From: Azoarcus_F sp048158365
Lineage (GTDB): Bacteria > Pseudomonadota > Gammaproteobacteria > Burkholderiales > Rhodocyclaceae
NCBI GenBank assembly: GCA_048158365.1
Contig: JBLLNL010000001.1
Length of the DNA: 64,000 bases
Strand: one strand, 5' to 3'
Shown here: positions 16,737 to 25,871 of the stretch, piece by piece
Layout: the number at the start of each line of letters is the position of its first letter
Numbering within the stretch: position 1 is the first letter of the stretch
Notes under the pieces: generated by a model
Told to the model about the DNA's origin: nothing
Databases searched by the model: none
What the model saw: the letters and a program-made list of their open reading frames with translations, nothing else
Position numbers and translations under genes: made by a program

Positions 16737-17870
16737 TCACACGATATCCAGATTCTGCGCGCCCGACACGAAGTCCTTGTCGCCATGACGGCTGTGCAGC
16801 TTGATCTGCAGGCGCAGGTCGTTGATCGAGTCGGCATTGCGCAGCGCGTCCTCGTACGTGATCAACTCGTCTTCGTAGAGCTGGAACAGGCTCTGGTCGA
16901 AGGTCTGCATGCCGAGTTCGCGCGAGCGCTTCATCACGTCCTTGATGCCCGGCACCTCGCCCTTGAAGATCAGGTCCGAGATCAGCGGCGAGTTCAGCAT
17001 GATCTCGACCGCAGGCACGCGGCCCTTGCGTTCCCTGAGCGGGAGCAGCCGCTGCGAGATCAGTGCGCGCACGTTCAGCGACAGGTCCATCAGAAGTTGC
17101 TGGCGCCGCTCCTCGGGGAAGAAGTTGATGATCCGGTCCAGGGCCTGGTTGGTGCTGTTGGCGTGTAGCGTGGCCAGGCACAGGTGGCCGGTTTCGGCGA
17201 ACGCTACGGCATAGTCCATCGTTTCGCGATCACGGATCTCGCCCATCAGGATCACGTCCGGCGCCTGGCGCAGCGTGTTCTTCAGCGCGACCTCCCAACT
17301 GTCGGTGTCGATGCCGAGTTCGCGCTGGGTCACGATGCAGTTCTTGTGCTGGTGCACGAATTCGATCGGGTCCTCGACCGTGATGATGTGGCCGTACGAA
17401 TGTTCGTTGCGGTAATCGACCATCGCCGCGAGCGACGTGGTCTTGCCGGTGCCGGTGCCGCCCACGAAGATCACCAGTCCCCGCTTCGTCATCGCGATGT
17501 CGCGCAGCACCTCCGGCAGTCCGAGTTCGTCGAAGGTCGGGATCTTCTGTGCGATCGTGCGCAGTACGAGGCCAACCCGGCCCTGCTGGATGTGGGCATT
17601 CGCGCGGAACCGTCCGATTCCGGCCGGCGAGATCGCGAAATTGCATTCCTTGGTCGATTCGAATTCGGCTGCCTGGCGATCGTTCATGATCGAGCGCGCC
17701 AGTTCGGCGGTGTGCGTCGGGCTCAGGATCTGGTTCGACTGCGGGACGATGCGCCCGTCGATCTTGATCGCCGGCGGAAATCCCGAACTTATGAAGAGGT
17801 CCGAGCCGTTCTTCTGCACCATCAGCTTCAGCAGATCGTGCATGAACTTGAGTGCCTGGTCGCGTTCCAT
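16737..17870 (-). CDS. pilU: Type IV pilus retraction ATPase PilU
   Basis: PilU is the accessory hexameric retraction motor of twitching motility. At 377 residues the length is normal. It has Walker A FVGGTGTGKTTSLAAMVDY, an Asp box ITVEDPIEFVH, Walker B VILMGEIRD and a His box HLCLATLHANS. It lies downstream of pilT on the same strand with a 119-bp gap, the usual pilT-pilU order. Start is the ATG at MERDQALKF. The PilG/H/I/J-ChpA cluster that controls pilus behaviour is also in this window. Confidence 0.96.
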   Translation of the reverse strand: MERDQALKFMHDLLKLMVQKNGSDLFISSGFPPAIKIDGRIVPQSNQILSPTHTAELARSIMNDRQAAEFESTKECNFAISPAGIGRFRANAHIQQGRVGLVLRTIAQKIPTFDELGLPEVLRDIAMTKRGLVIFVGGTGTGKTTSLAAMVDYRNEHSYGHIITVEDPIEFVHQHKNCIVTQRELGIDTDSWEVALKNTLRQAPDVILMGEIRDRETMDYAVAFAETGHLCLATLHANSTNQALDRIINFFPEERRQQLLMDLSLNVRALISQRLLPLRERKGRVPAVEIMLNSPLISDLIFKGEVPGIKDVMKRSRELGMQTFDQSLFQLYEDELITYEDALRNADSINDLRLQIKLHSRHGDKDFVSGAQNLDIV

Positions 17871-17989
17871 CCTCTAGTCTCCAGTCGGAAAACGCTTGCG
17901 TTCGCGTTGCGTTGAATTCATCTTGGTTTCGCCGGTGTGGCTGCGGGCCTGCGAACTCGTGGCTGCGCTGCAATCTCGCGGGGCCTCGG

Positions 17990-19033
17990 TCATCCCGCGA
18001 AATTGTCCTTGTTCTGCGCGCGCATGCGCGCTTCGCCGACCGACACGATGTTGCGTCGGACCAGATCCTGAAGGCACTGGTCCAGCGTCTGCATGCCCAG
18101 GCTCTGACCGGTCTGAATCGCCGAGTACATCTGCGCGACCTTGTTCTCGCGGATCAGGTTACGGATGGCCGGCGTGCCGATCATGATCTCGTGCGCCGCG
18201 ACGCGGCCCGAGCCGTCCTTGGTCTTGAGCAGCGTCTGCGCGATGACTGCGCGCAGCGATTCCGACAGCATGGCCCTGACCATGTCCTTTTCCTCGGCCG
18301 GAAACACGTCGATGATCCGGTCGATGGTCTTCGCGGCCGATGACGTATGCAAGGTCCCGAAAACCAGGTGGCCGGTCTCTGCACCGGTCAGCGCGAGACG
18401 GATCGTTTCCAGGTCGCGCATCTCGCCGACCAGGATGACGTCGGGATCCTCGCGCAGAGCGGAACGCAGCGCGTTGGTGAACGACAGCGTATCGCGGTGG
18501 ACCTCACGCTGGTTGATCAGACAGCGCTTGGATGTGTGCACGAATTCGATCGGATCTTCGATCGTCAGGAGGTGGGCGTACTGGTTCTCGTTGATGTAAT
18601 CGATGATGGCTGCGAGCGTGGTCGATTTGCCCGAACCGGTCGGACCGGTGACCAGCACGATGCCACGTGGCTGGTCCGCGATCTGCTTGAAGATCTTGGG
18701 TGCGTTGAGCTCCTCGAGTGTCAGCACCTTGGACGGAATCGTCCGGAACACCGCCGATGCGCCGCGGTTCTGATTGAACGCATTGACCCGGAAGCGCGCG
18801 AGGTTGGGAATCTCGAAGGAGAAGTCGCATTCCAGCACTTCCTCGTACTGCTTGCGCTGGGAGTCGTTCATGATGTCGTACACCATCGCGTGTACGTCCT
18901 TGTGCTCCATGGGCGGCAGATTGATTCGCCTGACGTCACCATTGACCCGGATCATCGGCGGAAGGCCAGAGGACAGATGCAGGTCGGAGGCCCTGTTCTT
19001 GACTGAAAAAGCGAGCAGTTCGGTTATGTCCAT
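17990..19033 (-). CDS. pilT: Type IV pilus retraction ATPase PilT
   Basis: PilT is the main ATPase that depolymerises type IV pili. The 347-residue protein starts at MDITELLAF, the normal PilT N-terminus; a longer frame upstream is not conserved. Motifs are Walker A VTGPTGSGKSTTLAAIIDY, Asp box TIEDPIEFVH, Walker B DVILVGEMRD, His box HLVFGTLHTSSA and the AIRNLIRE signature essential for retraction. It is divergent from yggS, the arrangement seen in many proteobacteria. Confidence 0.97.
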   Translation of the reverse strand: MDITELLAFSVKNRASDLHLSSGLPPMIRVNGDVRRINLPPMEHKDVHAMVYDIMNDSQRKQYEEVLECDFSFEIPNLARFRVNAFNQNRGASAVFRTIPSKVLTLEELNAPKIFKQIADQPRGIVLVTGPTGSGKSTTLAAIIDYINENQYAHLLTIEDPIEFVHTSKRCLINQREVHRDTLSFTNALRSALREDPDVILVGEMRDLETIRLALTGAETGHLVFGTLHTSSAAKTIDRIIDVFPAEEKDMVRAMLSESLRAVIAQTLLKTKDGSGRVAAHEIMIGTPAIRNLIRENKVAQMYSAIQTGQSLGMQTLDQCLQDLVRRNIVSVGEARMRAQNKDNFAG

Positions 19034-19132
19034 GAGGTCTGGGCGCGCACTTCGATAGGAAGGTGGGGGCAAGCGGAGGCTACAGTAGGCGATGCTATAC
19101 TGTTGCCGCTTCGAATGCCGGGTCACCGCTAT

Positions 19133-19834
19133 ATGACATCAATCTCAGCCAACTTGCAAGCCGTGAGGCGGCGTGTCGCCGCGGCTGCCGACGCGGCGGG
19201 GCGTGATGTCTCCGGTATCGCGGTGTTGGCGGTGAGCAAGACCTGGCCGACCGGGTCCATCATCGAGGCAGCCCGTGCCGGGCAGCGCGCATTCGGCGAG
19301 AATTACGTCCAGGAGGGTGTCGGCAAGATCGAGGCGCTCGCGGACCGGGCGCTCGAATGGCATTTCATCGGCCCGTTGCAGAGCAACAAGTCGCGACTCG
19401 TCGCCGAACACTTCGACTGGATGCACTCGATCGACCGTCTGAAGCTCGCCGAGCGCCTGTCCGTCCAGCGTGATCCCGCACGTGCGCCGCTTCAGGTCTG
19501 CATACAGGTCAATGTCAGTGGCGAGGCCAGCAAGAGCGGTGTCGCACCGGAAGAGGTTCTGCCCCTCGTTCGCGCAGTCGCCGAACTGCCGCGACTGGCA
19601 TTGCGCGGGTTGATGTGCATCCCTGAACCGGTGCAGGATGAAACGGTGTTGGGTGGACGGTTCCGGCTGCTGCGCGAATTGCGTGACGAACTGAATGTGC
19701 GGGGTTTCGCGCTCGACACGCTGTCGATGGGCATGTCGGACGATCTCGAACTCGCGATTGCAGAGGGCAGCACGATGCTGCGGATTGGCAGTGCGATATT
19801 CGGGGCCAGAACGAGGCAGGGAGTGGAATCGTGA
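19133..19834 (+). CDS. yggS: Pyridoxal-5'-phosphate homeostasis protein YggS
   Basis: This is a fold-type III PLP-binding protein that buffers cellular PLP and has no known catalytic reaction. The 233 residues include the PLP lysine in VLAVSKTWP, the GENYVQEG motif, WHFIGPLQSNKSR, and the C-terminal SMGMSDDLELAI and RIGSAIFGAR. The ATG at 19133 is preferred over an in-frame start 30 bp upstream. The stop overlaps the GTG start of proC (GTGA). The pair yggS-proC is widely conserved. Confidence 0.94.
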   Translation: MTSISANLQAVRRRVAAAADAAGRDVSGIAVLAVSKTWPTGSIIEAARAGQRAFGENYVQEGVGKIEALADRALEWHFIGPLQSNKSRLVAEHFDWMHSIDRLKLAERLSVQRDPARAPLQVCIQVNVSGEASKSGVAPEEVLPLVRAVAELPRLALRGLMCIPEPVQDETVLGGRFRLLRELRDELNVRGFALDTLSMGMSDDLELAIAEGSTMLRIGSAIFGARTRQGVES

Positions 19835-20661
19835 GCGGGCGTTCGAGGGTTGGGTTTCTGGGGGGCGGCAACATGGCGTCCGCATTGATCGGCGGCATGC
19901 TGTCGCGCGGATGTCCGCCGGGGGACATCCAGGTGGTCGACCCGTCGGGCGAGGCCTGTCAGCGGCTCACCCGTGATTTTGGCGTGCGTGCGGTGCTGGC
20001 GGTGGACGACGCGTTTCTCGACTCGGACCTGATCATGCTCGCGGTCAAGCCGCAGCAGATGAAGCTCGCGCTGTCGCCGCTGAACGGGCGGCTGACACGC
20101 CAGTTGCTGGTCAGCATCGCCGCGGGCCTGCACATGAAGGACATTGCGCGCTGGACCGGGGGATACCGCGCAATCGTGCGGGCCATGCCGAACACGCCGG
20201 CCCTGATCGGCGCGGGGGTCACCGGCGTGTTCGCCGACGCCAGCGTCGGTGCGGCGGACCGTGACGCGGCCGAGCGGGTGCTGTCGGCGGTCGGCAGCGT
20301 CGTCTGGGTCGCCGAAGAGAGCCTGATCGATGCGGTCACGGCCGTGTCCGGCAGCGGACCCGCGTACGTCTTCCATTTCATCGAGGCGCTGGAGGCCGCC
20401 GGTGTGTCGCTCGGTTTCGATGAATCCACTGCGCGCAGGCTCGCGATCGAAACCATGCTCGGCGCCGCCCGCCTGGCCGCCGATTCCGACGAATCGCCCG
20501 CGGTACTGCGCGAGCGCGTGACCTCCAAAGGGGGGACCACTGCGGCCGCGCTCGCAAGCATGGCCGAGTCGGGCGTATTCGATGCGATCGTGACCGCGGT
20601 GAAGGCTGCCGAAGCGCGCAGCCGGGAGCTCGGCGATGCGCTTGGCCGGGAGGAGGGCTGA
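19831..20661 (+). CDS. proC: Pyrroline-5-carboxylate reductase
   Basis: ProC carries out the last step of proline synthesis, NAD(P)H reduction of pyrroline-5-carboxylate. At 276 residues the length is normal. It has the dinucleotide motif VGFLGGGNMASALIGGM, the RAMPNTPALIGAGVTG block, and the C-terminal signature ESLIDAVTAVSGSGPAYVF with TSKGGTT. The GTG start overlaps the yggS stop. yggT follows after 5 bp. Confidence 0.96.
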   Translation: MSGRSRVGFLGGGNMASALIGGMLSRGCPPGDIQVVDPSGEACQRLTRDFGVRAVLAVDDAFLDSDLIMLAVKPQQMKLALSPLNGRLTRQLLVSIAAGLHMKDIARWTGGYRAIVRAMPNTPALIGAGVTGVFADASVGAADRDAAERVLSAVGSVVWVAEESLIDAVTAVSGSGPAYVFHFIEALEAAGVSLGFDESTARRLAIETMLGAARLAADSDESPAVLRERVTSKGGTTAAALASMAESGVFDAIVTAVKAAEARSRELGDALGREEG

Positions 20662-20666
20662 TCACG

Positions 20667-21248
20667 ATGCTGGGAAGCATTCTGCTGCTGCTGCTCAATT
20701 TCGCTTTCGGTTTCATCACCTTGCTGCTGCTGGCGCGTTTCTTCATGCAGTGGCAGCGCGTGTCGTTCCGCAATCAGATTGGACAGTTCGTGGTCACGAC
20801 CACCGACTGGATCGTCCGCCCGCTGCGGCGTGCGGTGCCCGGGCTGTTCGGTCTGGACCTGGCCAGCCTGCTGCCCGCGTGGGCGTTTCAGACCGCCTAT
20901 GTGTTCATCGAGCTGAGCCTGCGCGGCGCGACGTTCGACGGTGGTCCGCTGGGGGTGCTGCTCGGCCTGTGGGGGCTCGGGCTGGTGGGGCTCGCGCGCA
21001 TGGCGATCTATCTGATCTTCGCGGTCGTGCTGGTGTCGGCCGTGCTGTCCTGGGTCAGTCCGCACGCGCCTGCCGCGCCACTGTTCCGGGGCCTGGCCGA
21101 ACCCTTTCTGCGTCCGTTCCGGCGCATCGTTCCGATGATTGCCAACATCGACCTGTCACCGTTGCTGCTGCTGTTGCTGCTGCAGATCCTGCTCATCGTG
21201 CTGGGCGGCTTCCGCGCCAATTTCATGTTGCTGCTGTTCGCGGGATGA
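20667..21248 (+). CDS. yggT: YggT family integral membrane protein
   Basis: This 193-residue inner-membrane protein carries two copies of the YggT repeat (about 10-75 and 110-190). Each has hydrophobic helices around an amphipathic RPLRRAVP- or RPFRRIVP-like stretch. The function is not firmly established; homologues have been linked to osmotic adaptation and to membrane-protein biogenesis. It sits 5 bp after proC and overlaps the next gene by four bases, part of the conserved yggS-proC-yggT-yggU run. Confidence 0.9.
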   Translation: MLGSILLLLLNFAFGFITLLLLARFFMQWQRVSFRNQIGQFVVTTTDWIVRPLRRAVPGLFGLDLASLLPAWAFQTAYVFIELSLRGATFDGGPLGVLLGLWGLGLVGLARMAIYLIFAVVLVSAVLSWVSPHAPAAPLFRGLAEPFLRPFRRIVPMIANIDLSPLLLLLLLQILLIVLGGFRANFMLLLFAG

Positions 21249-21568
21249 CCTGCGACTGGCTGAGGACCCATGGCGACGGGGGTGTTTTGCTGGACCTGCA
21301 TGTGCAGCCGGGAGCAAAGCGAAGCGGTTTCGTCGGTCTGCATGGTGATGCGCTCAAGCTGCGGTTGGCTGCGCCGCCGGTCGACGGCAAGGCCAATGCG
21401 GCGCTGTGCGATTTCATCGCTGGCTTTTGCGGTCTGCCTCGGGCCGCGGTCACGCTGGTGAGCGGACAGACGTCGCGGCGCAAGCGCGTGCGCATCGACG
21501 GGGCGGATCGGGCCACGGTCGACCGCCTTCGGGCTGCCGCCGACGCCACCGGAGCCCCGGCAGCCTGA
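21245..21568 (+). CDS. yggU: DUF167 family protein YggU
   Basis: This small soluble protein of 107 residues is in the DUF167/UPF0235 family, with LLDLHVQPGAKRSGFVG near the N-terminus and LRLAAPPVDGKANAAL in the middle. The biochemical role is unknown. The ATG overlaps the yggT stop by four bases (ATGA). The next 190 bp to the acyl-CoA synthetase gene are GC-rich, and I see no gene in them. Confidence 0.9.
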   Translation: MTCDWLRTHGDGGVLLDLHVQPGAKRSGFVGLHGDALKLRLAAPPVDGKANAALCDFIAGFCGLPRAAVTLVSGQTSRRKRVRIDGADRATVDRLRAAADATGAPAA

Positions 21569-21761
21569 GCGGCGCGGACACCGCCGCCGTGTCGAGGCGG
21601 GCCTGTCCGGCCCGGCCCGGCCCAAGGGTGTGTCGGGGGTGCGTGTCGCCAGCATGGGCGCATTGTCGCGACAAGTCGGTCCGCAACGACTACGATTGCA
21701 CCCATCAGCGCCGATGCACGGCGCTGGGAAACGACACAAGAATTCGCCTGGAGGAGACACG

Positions 21762-23456
21762 ATGGCGAGCATCGATCGTTACGAAGAGCTCTACACGTCC
21801 TGGCGCTGGCAGGTGCCAGCCGATTTCAACATCTATCAGGCCTGTTGTGCGCGCTGGGCAGAGGATGGGTCCGCCGAGCGGGTCGCGCTGATCGTCGAGG
21901 ACGACACCGGCGCCTGTACTCGGCATAGCTATCATGATCTTCGGGTCGCGGCCGAGCGTCTGAGTGCCGCGCTGCAGGGGCTGGGCGTTCGTGCCGGCGA
22001 TCGCGTCGCGGTGGTGTTGCCGCAGTGTTTCGAAACCGCGGTCGCGCACATGGCCGTCTACCGGCTCGGGGCGGTCGCGATGCCGCTGTCGATGCTGTTC
22101 GGGCCGGATGCGCTAGAGTACCGGTTGCGCGACAGTGCCGCCGTGCTGGCGATCGTCGACGCCCCAGTCGCCTCGGCGGTGATCGGTCTGGTCGAGTCCT
22201 GCCCCGACCTCAAGACGCTGGTCACGGTCGGCACGCCGACCGTTTCGGAGCCATCGAACCTCGCTGCGCTGCACTGCGTGACGTGGCACACTCTGATGGA
22301 GGGCACCGATCCGGTGGGGCCGGTGACCGAGACCCGGGCGACCGATCCGGCGGTGCTGATCTATACAAGCGGCACCACCGGCCCGCCGAAGGGCGCGTTG
22401 ATGCCGCAGCAGGCGCTGCTCGGCAACCTGCCGGGTTTCGTCGCCAGTCAGAACGGTTTCCCGCGCGACGGCGACGTATTCTGGTCGCCCGCGGATTGGG
22501 CCTGGACCGGGGGGTTGATGGACGCGATGCTGCCGACGCTCTACTTCGGTAGCCCGTTGGTGGGTTTCCGCGGTCGCTTTTCGCCCGAGCGCGCGTTCGA
22601 CCTGATGAGTCGCCATCGGGTCACGAACACGTTTCTGTTCCCGACTGCGCTGAAAGCCATGATGAAGGCCTGTCCGCAGCCGCGTGACCGCTTCGATCTG
22701 AACCTGCGGGCGATCATGAGTGCCGGCGAGGCGGTCGGCGATGCGGTGTTCACGTGGTGCGCGCAGGCACTCGGGGTGACCGTCAACGAGATGTTCGGGC
22801 AGACCGAGATCAACTATATCGTCGGCAACAGTCATCAGGACTGGCCGGCGCGACCGGGATCGATGGGGCGGGCCTACCCGGGGCATCAGGTGGCGGTGAT
22901 CGGCGATGCCGGGTCCCCGGTACCGTCGGGCCAGCTGGGAGAGGTCGCGGTCAATCGCCGCGATATCCATGGCGATCCGGATCCGGTCTTCTTCATCGGC
23001 TACTGGAAGAATCCGGGAGCGACCGAAAGCAAGTTCTCCGGCGACTGGTGTCGGACCGGGGATCTGGCCGTCTGCGACGACGACGGCTACCTCTGGTACA
23101 AGGGACGCGCGGACGACATGTTCAAGGCGGCCGGATACCGGATCGGGCCGTCGGAAGTGGAGAACTGTCTGGTCAAACACCCGGCCGTGGCGAATGCGGC
23201 GGTGGTGCCCAAGCCCGACCCCGAGCGCGGTGCGCTGGTCAAGGCCTATGTGGTGCTGGCCGCGGGCTACGAGGCTTCGTCCGAACTGGTCGACAGCCTG
23301 CAGGCCCATGTCCGCAGCCAGCTCGCCCCTTACGAATATCCCAAGGAGATCGAGTTCATCGACATGCTGCCGATGACGACGACCGGCAAGGTACAGCGGC
23401 GGGTGCTGCGTCTGCAGGAAGAGGAGCGGGCAAAACTAGGAGGCTGTCGGACTTGA
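21762..23456 (+). CDS. AMP-forming acyl-CoA synthetase (medium-chain type)
   Basis: This 564-residue ANL-superfamily enzyme would activate a carboxylic acid to its CoA thioester through an acyl-adenylate. Motifs are the P-loop IYTSGTTGPPKGALM, the A5-like NEMFGQTEINY, the hinge YLWYKGRADDMFKAAGYRIG and the C-terminal catalytic lysine in TTTGKVQRR. It most resembles medium-chain acyl-CoA and acetyl-CoA synthetase-like families; substrate cannot be fixed. A GGAGGAG precedes the ATG. The last six codons and the TGA stop lie inside the mobile element, so the C-terminal tail LGGCRT is foreign sequence. Confidence 0.88.
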   Translation: MASIDRYEELYTSWRWQVPADFNIYQACCARWAEDGSAERVALIVEDDTGACTRHSYHDLRVAAERLSAALQGLGVRAGDRVAVVLPQCFETAVAHMAVYRLGAVAMPLSMLFGPDALEYRLRDSAAVLAIVDAPVASAVIGLVESCPDLKTLVTVGTPTVSEPSNLAALHCVTWHTLMEGTDPVGPVTETRATDPAVLIYTSGTTGPPKGALMPQQALLGNLPGFVASQNGFPRDGDVFWSPADWAWTGGLMDAMLPTLYFGSPLVGFRGRFSPERAFDLMSRHRVTNTFLFPTALKAMMKACPQPRDRFDLNLRAIMSAGEAVGDAVFTWCAQALGVTVNEMFGQTEINYIVGNSHQDWPARPGSMGRAYPGHQVAVIGDAGSPVPSGQLGEVAVNRRDIHGDPDPVFFIGYWKNPGATESKFSGDWCRTGDLAVCDDDGYLWYKGRADDMFKAAGYRIGPSEVENCLVKHPAVANAAVVPKPDPERGALVKAYVVLAAGYEASSELVDSLQAHVRSQLAPYEYPKEIEFIDMLPMTTTGKVQRRVLRLQEEERAKLGGCRT

Positions 23457-23604
23457 AGCTGATCTACTGCGTCGGTGGGATAAGCTATCGATGTTTGCCC
23501 GATTTTTCGTTGCATAGAACCACTATGCGCCTCAAAATCGAGCAGATCTGTCCTCGCTTTCCCACTCGGCTCGTGACGATCGCTCAAGTCCGACAGCCTC
23601 CTAG
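23436..23604. mobile_element. Complete 169-bp MITE-like element (copy B)
   Basis: Perfect 21-bp terminal inverted repeats begin CTAGGAGGCTGTCGGACTTG on the left, with the mirror image on the right. The interior continues as an imperfect palindrome. For example, a GTGGGATAAGC-like segment pairs with its counterpart, and GCATAG-AACCA-CTATGC forms the apex. No reading frame for a transposase exists. The 4-bp CTAG at each end may be the duplicated target. The right 38 bp recur at 3-40. It lies exactly between the acyl-CoA synthetase and pyrX genes and contributes the stop codons of both. IS5- or IS1182-like parentage is inference. Confidence 0.88.
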
Positions 23605-24887
23605 GCGGGTGAACCACCGAACATCACCTTGCCCTTGACCAGCGTGTAGCGCACCTGCCCGGGCAGTTCCAGCCCGAGGAACGGCGTGTTCTTGCCCTGA
23701 CTGATCAGGTCTTCACGGGTGACTCGTCGCCATGCCTGCGGGTCGAAGATGCACACGTCGGCGCGTGCGCCGGGCGAAAGATGCCCGGCCTTGGCGATGC
23801 CGATGATGCGCGCGGCATTCGACGTGACCCGGGCGAGCGCGTCGATCAGCGCGACGCCCTCGTCCTGCGCCCATTTGAGGGTCAGCGGCAGCAGCAGCTC
23901 CAGTCCGGTCGCGCCCGGTTCGGACTCGCTGAAGGGCGTGAGCTTGCCGTCGTCGTCGACCGGTGTGTGGTCCGAGCACAGCGCATCGATCCGGCCCGCG
24001 CTGAGCCCCTCGCGCAGCGCATCCCGGTCGCGCTGGCTGCGCAGCGGCGGGATCAGATGGCAGTTGGCGTTGAAATAGCCGATGTCCATGTCGGACAGGT
24101 GCAGGTGGTTGATCGACACGTCACAGCTGATATCGATGCCGTCGGCACGGGCCTGGTCGATCAGGTGTAGCCCTTCGGCGCTGGACAGGCGGGTGATGTG
24201 CAGGCGGGCGCCGGTGCTGCGGGCGAGCTGGATGTAGGTGTACAGCGCGACCGTCTCGGCCGCCACCGGGATGCCCGGCAGGCCGAGACGACTGGCGACC
24301 TCCCCGTCATGTGCGAAGCCGCCGCGCGACAGGAAAGGCGCGATGGGCTGGAGCCACACCCTGAAATCGAAGGTCGCCGCATACTGCATCGCGCGCATCA
24401 GCACTGCGCTGTCGATGATCGGCACGTTCGCCTGGCTGAAGGCGACGCAACCCGAATCGACCAGTTCGGCCATCTCCGACAGGCGTTCGCCCTTGAGCCC
24501 CAGCGTCAGCGCACCGACGGGATAGACGTGCGCGCGATTGAGCTTCTTGGCGCGATGGCACAACATCTCCACCAGGCCGGGTTCGTCCAGCGTCGGGTCG
24601 GTATCGGGAGGGATCGCGAGGCTGGTGATACCGCCGGCCATCGCCGCATCCATCTCGGATTCGAGTGTGGCGCGATATTCGAAACCCGGTTCGCGCAGGC
24701 GCGCCGCCAGGTCGATCAGACCGGGACACACCACCAGCCCGGTCGCGTCGATGATCCGGTCCGACTGGAATCCGTCGGGCGCGGCGCCTTGAGCGATGAT
24801 GCGGCCGTCCGCGATGAAGACGTCCCGCGTTTCATCGGTATTGTTGGCCGGGTCGACGACACGGCCGTTGCTGATTCTGATCTTCAT
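23601..24887 (-). CDS. pyrX: Dihydroorotase homologue, probably non-catalytic (PyrX/PyrC')
   Basis: This 428-residue amidohydrolase-fold protein follows pyrB. The metal-binding HxH of active dihydroorotases (D-x-H-x-H-LREPG) is replaced: the sequence reads DLAARLREPG at 59-68, so both histidines are lost (Ala61, Arg63). Other parts such as CSDHTPVDDDGK survive. Pseudomonas-type PyrC' proteins have the same loss and serve as a structural partner that holds aspartate transcarbamoylase dodecamers together. A catalytic dihydroorotase must be encoded elsewhere. The TAG stop is provided by the CTAG of the mobile element. Confidence 0.88.
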   Translation of the reverse strand: MKIRISNGRVVDPANNTDETRDVFIADGRIIAQGAAPDGFQSDRIIDATGLVVCPGLIDLAARLREPGFEYRATLESEMDAAMAGGITSLAIPPDTDPTLDEPGLVEMLCHRAKKLNRAHVYPVGALTLGLKGERLSEMAELVDSGCVAFSQANVPIIDSAVLMRAMQYAATFDFRVWLQPIAPFLSRGGFAHDGEVASRLGLPGIPVAAETVALYTYIQLARSTGARLHITRLSSAEGLHLIDQARADGIDISCDVSINHLHLSDMDIGYFNANCHLIPPLRSQRDRDALREGLSAGRIDALCSDHTPVDDDGKLTPFSESEPGATGLELLLPLTLKWAQDEGVALIDALARVTSNAARIIGIAKAGHLSPGARADVCIFDPQAWRRVTREDLISQGKNTPFLGLELPGQVRYTLVKGKVMFGGSPA

Positions 24888-24914
24888 TTGTTCAACCGGC
24901 GATTGATCGGATGT

Positions 24915-25871
24915 TCATGCAGCGAGCATGCTCATGACGGCCATCCTGACGGCGATGCCGAACGTGACCTGCGGCAGGATCACCGCCTGCGCACCGTCGG
25001 CCACCGCGGAGTCGATCTCGACGCCTCGGTTCATTGGTCCCGGGTGCATCACGATCGCATCCGGCTTGGCCCGCGCGAGCTTCTCGGCCGTCAGCCCCCA
25101 GACCTTGTAGAACTCCTGCGGCGTGGGCAGCAGCGCACCGTTCATGCGTTCGTTCTGCAGGCGCAGCATCATCACGACGTCGACATCCTGGAGCCCCTCG
25201 CGCATGTCGTGGAATACCCGCACGCCCATGCGTTCGACCTCGGTCGGCAGCAGCGTCTTCGGGCCGATCACGCGCACCTCGGGCACGCCCAGCGTGGTCA
25301 GTGCGCTGATCTGCGAGCGCGCGACGCGCGAATGCAGTACGTCGCCGACGATCGCGACCGTCAGCTGCGTGAAGTCCTGCTTGAAGTGGCGGATCGTGTA
25401 CATGTCGAGCAGGCCCTGGGTCGGGTGGGCATGGCGACCGTCGCCGGCGTTGATCACGTGGATGTCGTTGCGTCCGTTGGCGAACAGGTGCTGCGAGATC
25501 AGGAACGGCGCGCCGCTGGCCGCATGCCGCACGACGAACATGTCGGCCTGCATCGCGCACAGGTTGTCCACGGTGTCGAGCAGGCTCTCGCCCTTGGCGG
25601 TCGAACTGGTCGACACGTTCAGATTGACCACGTCGGCCGAGAGGCGCTTCGCCGCAATCTCGAAGGTGGTGCGGGTACGGGTCGAATTCTCGAAAAACAG
25701 GTTGAAAATGCTCTTGCCGCGCAGGATGGGCAGCTTCTTGACTTCGCGCTCGGCTACTTCGGTGAAGGGGGCTGCCGTGTCGAGGATCGCGGTCAGAATG
25801 TCGCGCGGCAGCCCGTCCAGAGTGAGCAGGTGCTGAAGTTCGCCGTTCTTGTTGAGCTGGGGGTTATGCAT
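24915..25871 (-). CDS. pyrB: Aspartate carbamoyltransferase catalytic subunit
   Basis: PyrB makes carbamoyl aspartate from carbamoyl phosphate and aspartate, the committed step of pyrimidine synthesis. The 318 residues include the carbamoyl-phosphate loop FFENSTRTRTTFEIAAKRL, HPTQGLLDMYTI and MMLRLQNERM. The length fits the Pseudomonas-type enzyme that associates with an inactive dihydroorotase, encoded just downstream. The start overlaps the end of pyrR by eight bases. No pyrI regulatory chain is present. Confidence 0.96.
   Translation of the reverse strand: MHNPQLNKNGELQHLLTLDGLPRDILTAILDTAAPFTEVAEREVKKLPILRGKSIFNLFFENSTRTRTTFEIAAKRLSADVVNLNVSTSSTAKGESLLDTVDNLCAMQADMFVVRHAASGAPFLISQHLFANGRNDIHVINAGDGRHAHPTQGLLDMYTIRHFKQDFTQLTVAIVGDVLHSRVARSQISALTTLGVPEVRVIGPKTLLPTEVERMGVRVFHDMREGLQDVDVVMMLRLQNERMNGALLPTPQEFYKVWGLTAEKLARAKPDAIVMHPGPMNRGVEIDSAVADGAQAVILPQVTFGIAVRMAVMSMLAA

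Noticed and set aside
19082..19103. ACAGTA-N10-TACTGT palindrome between pilT and yggS considered as a LexA box
   Set aside because: LexA sites read CTGT-N8-ACAG. Here the half-sites are in the opposite order, so it is not a LexA site; it may be chance.
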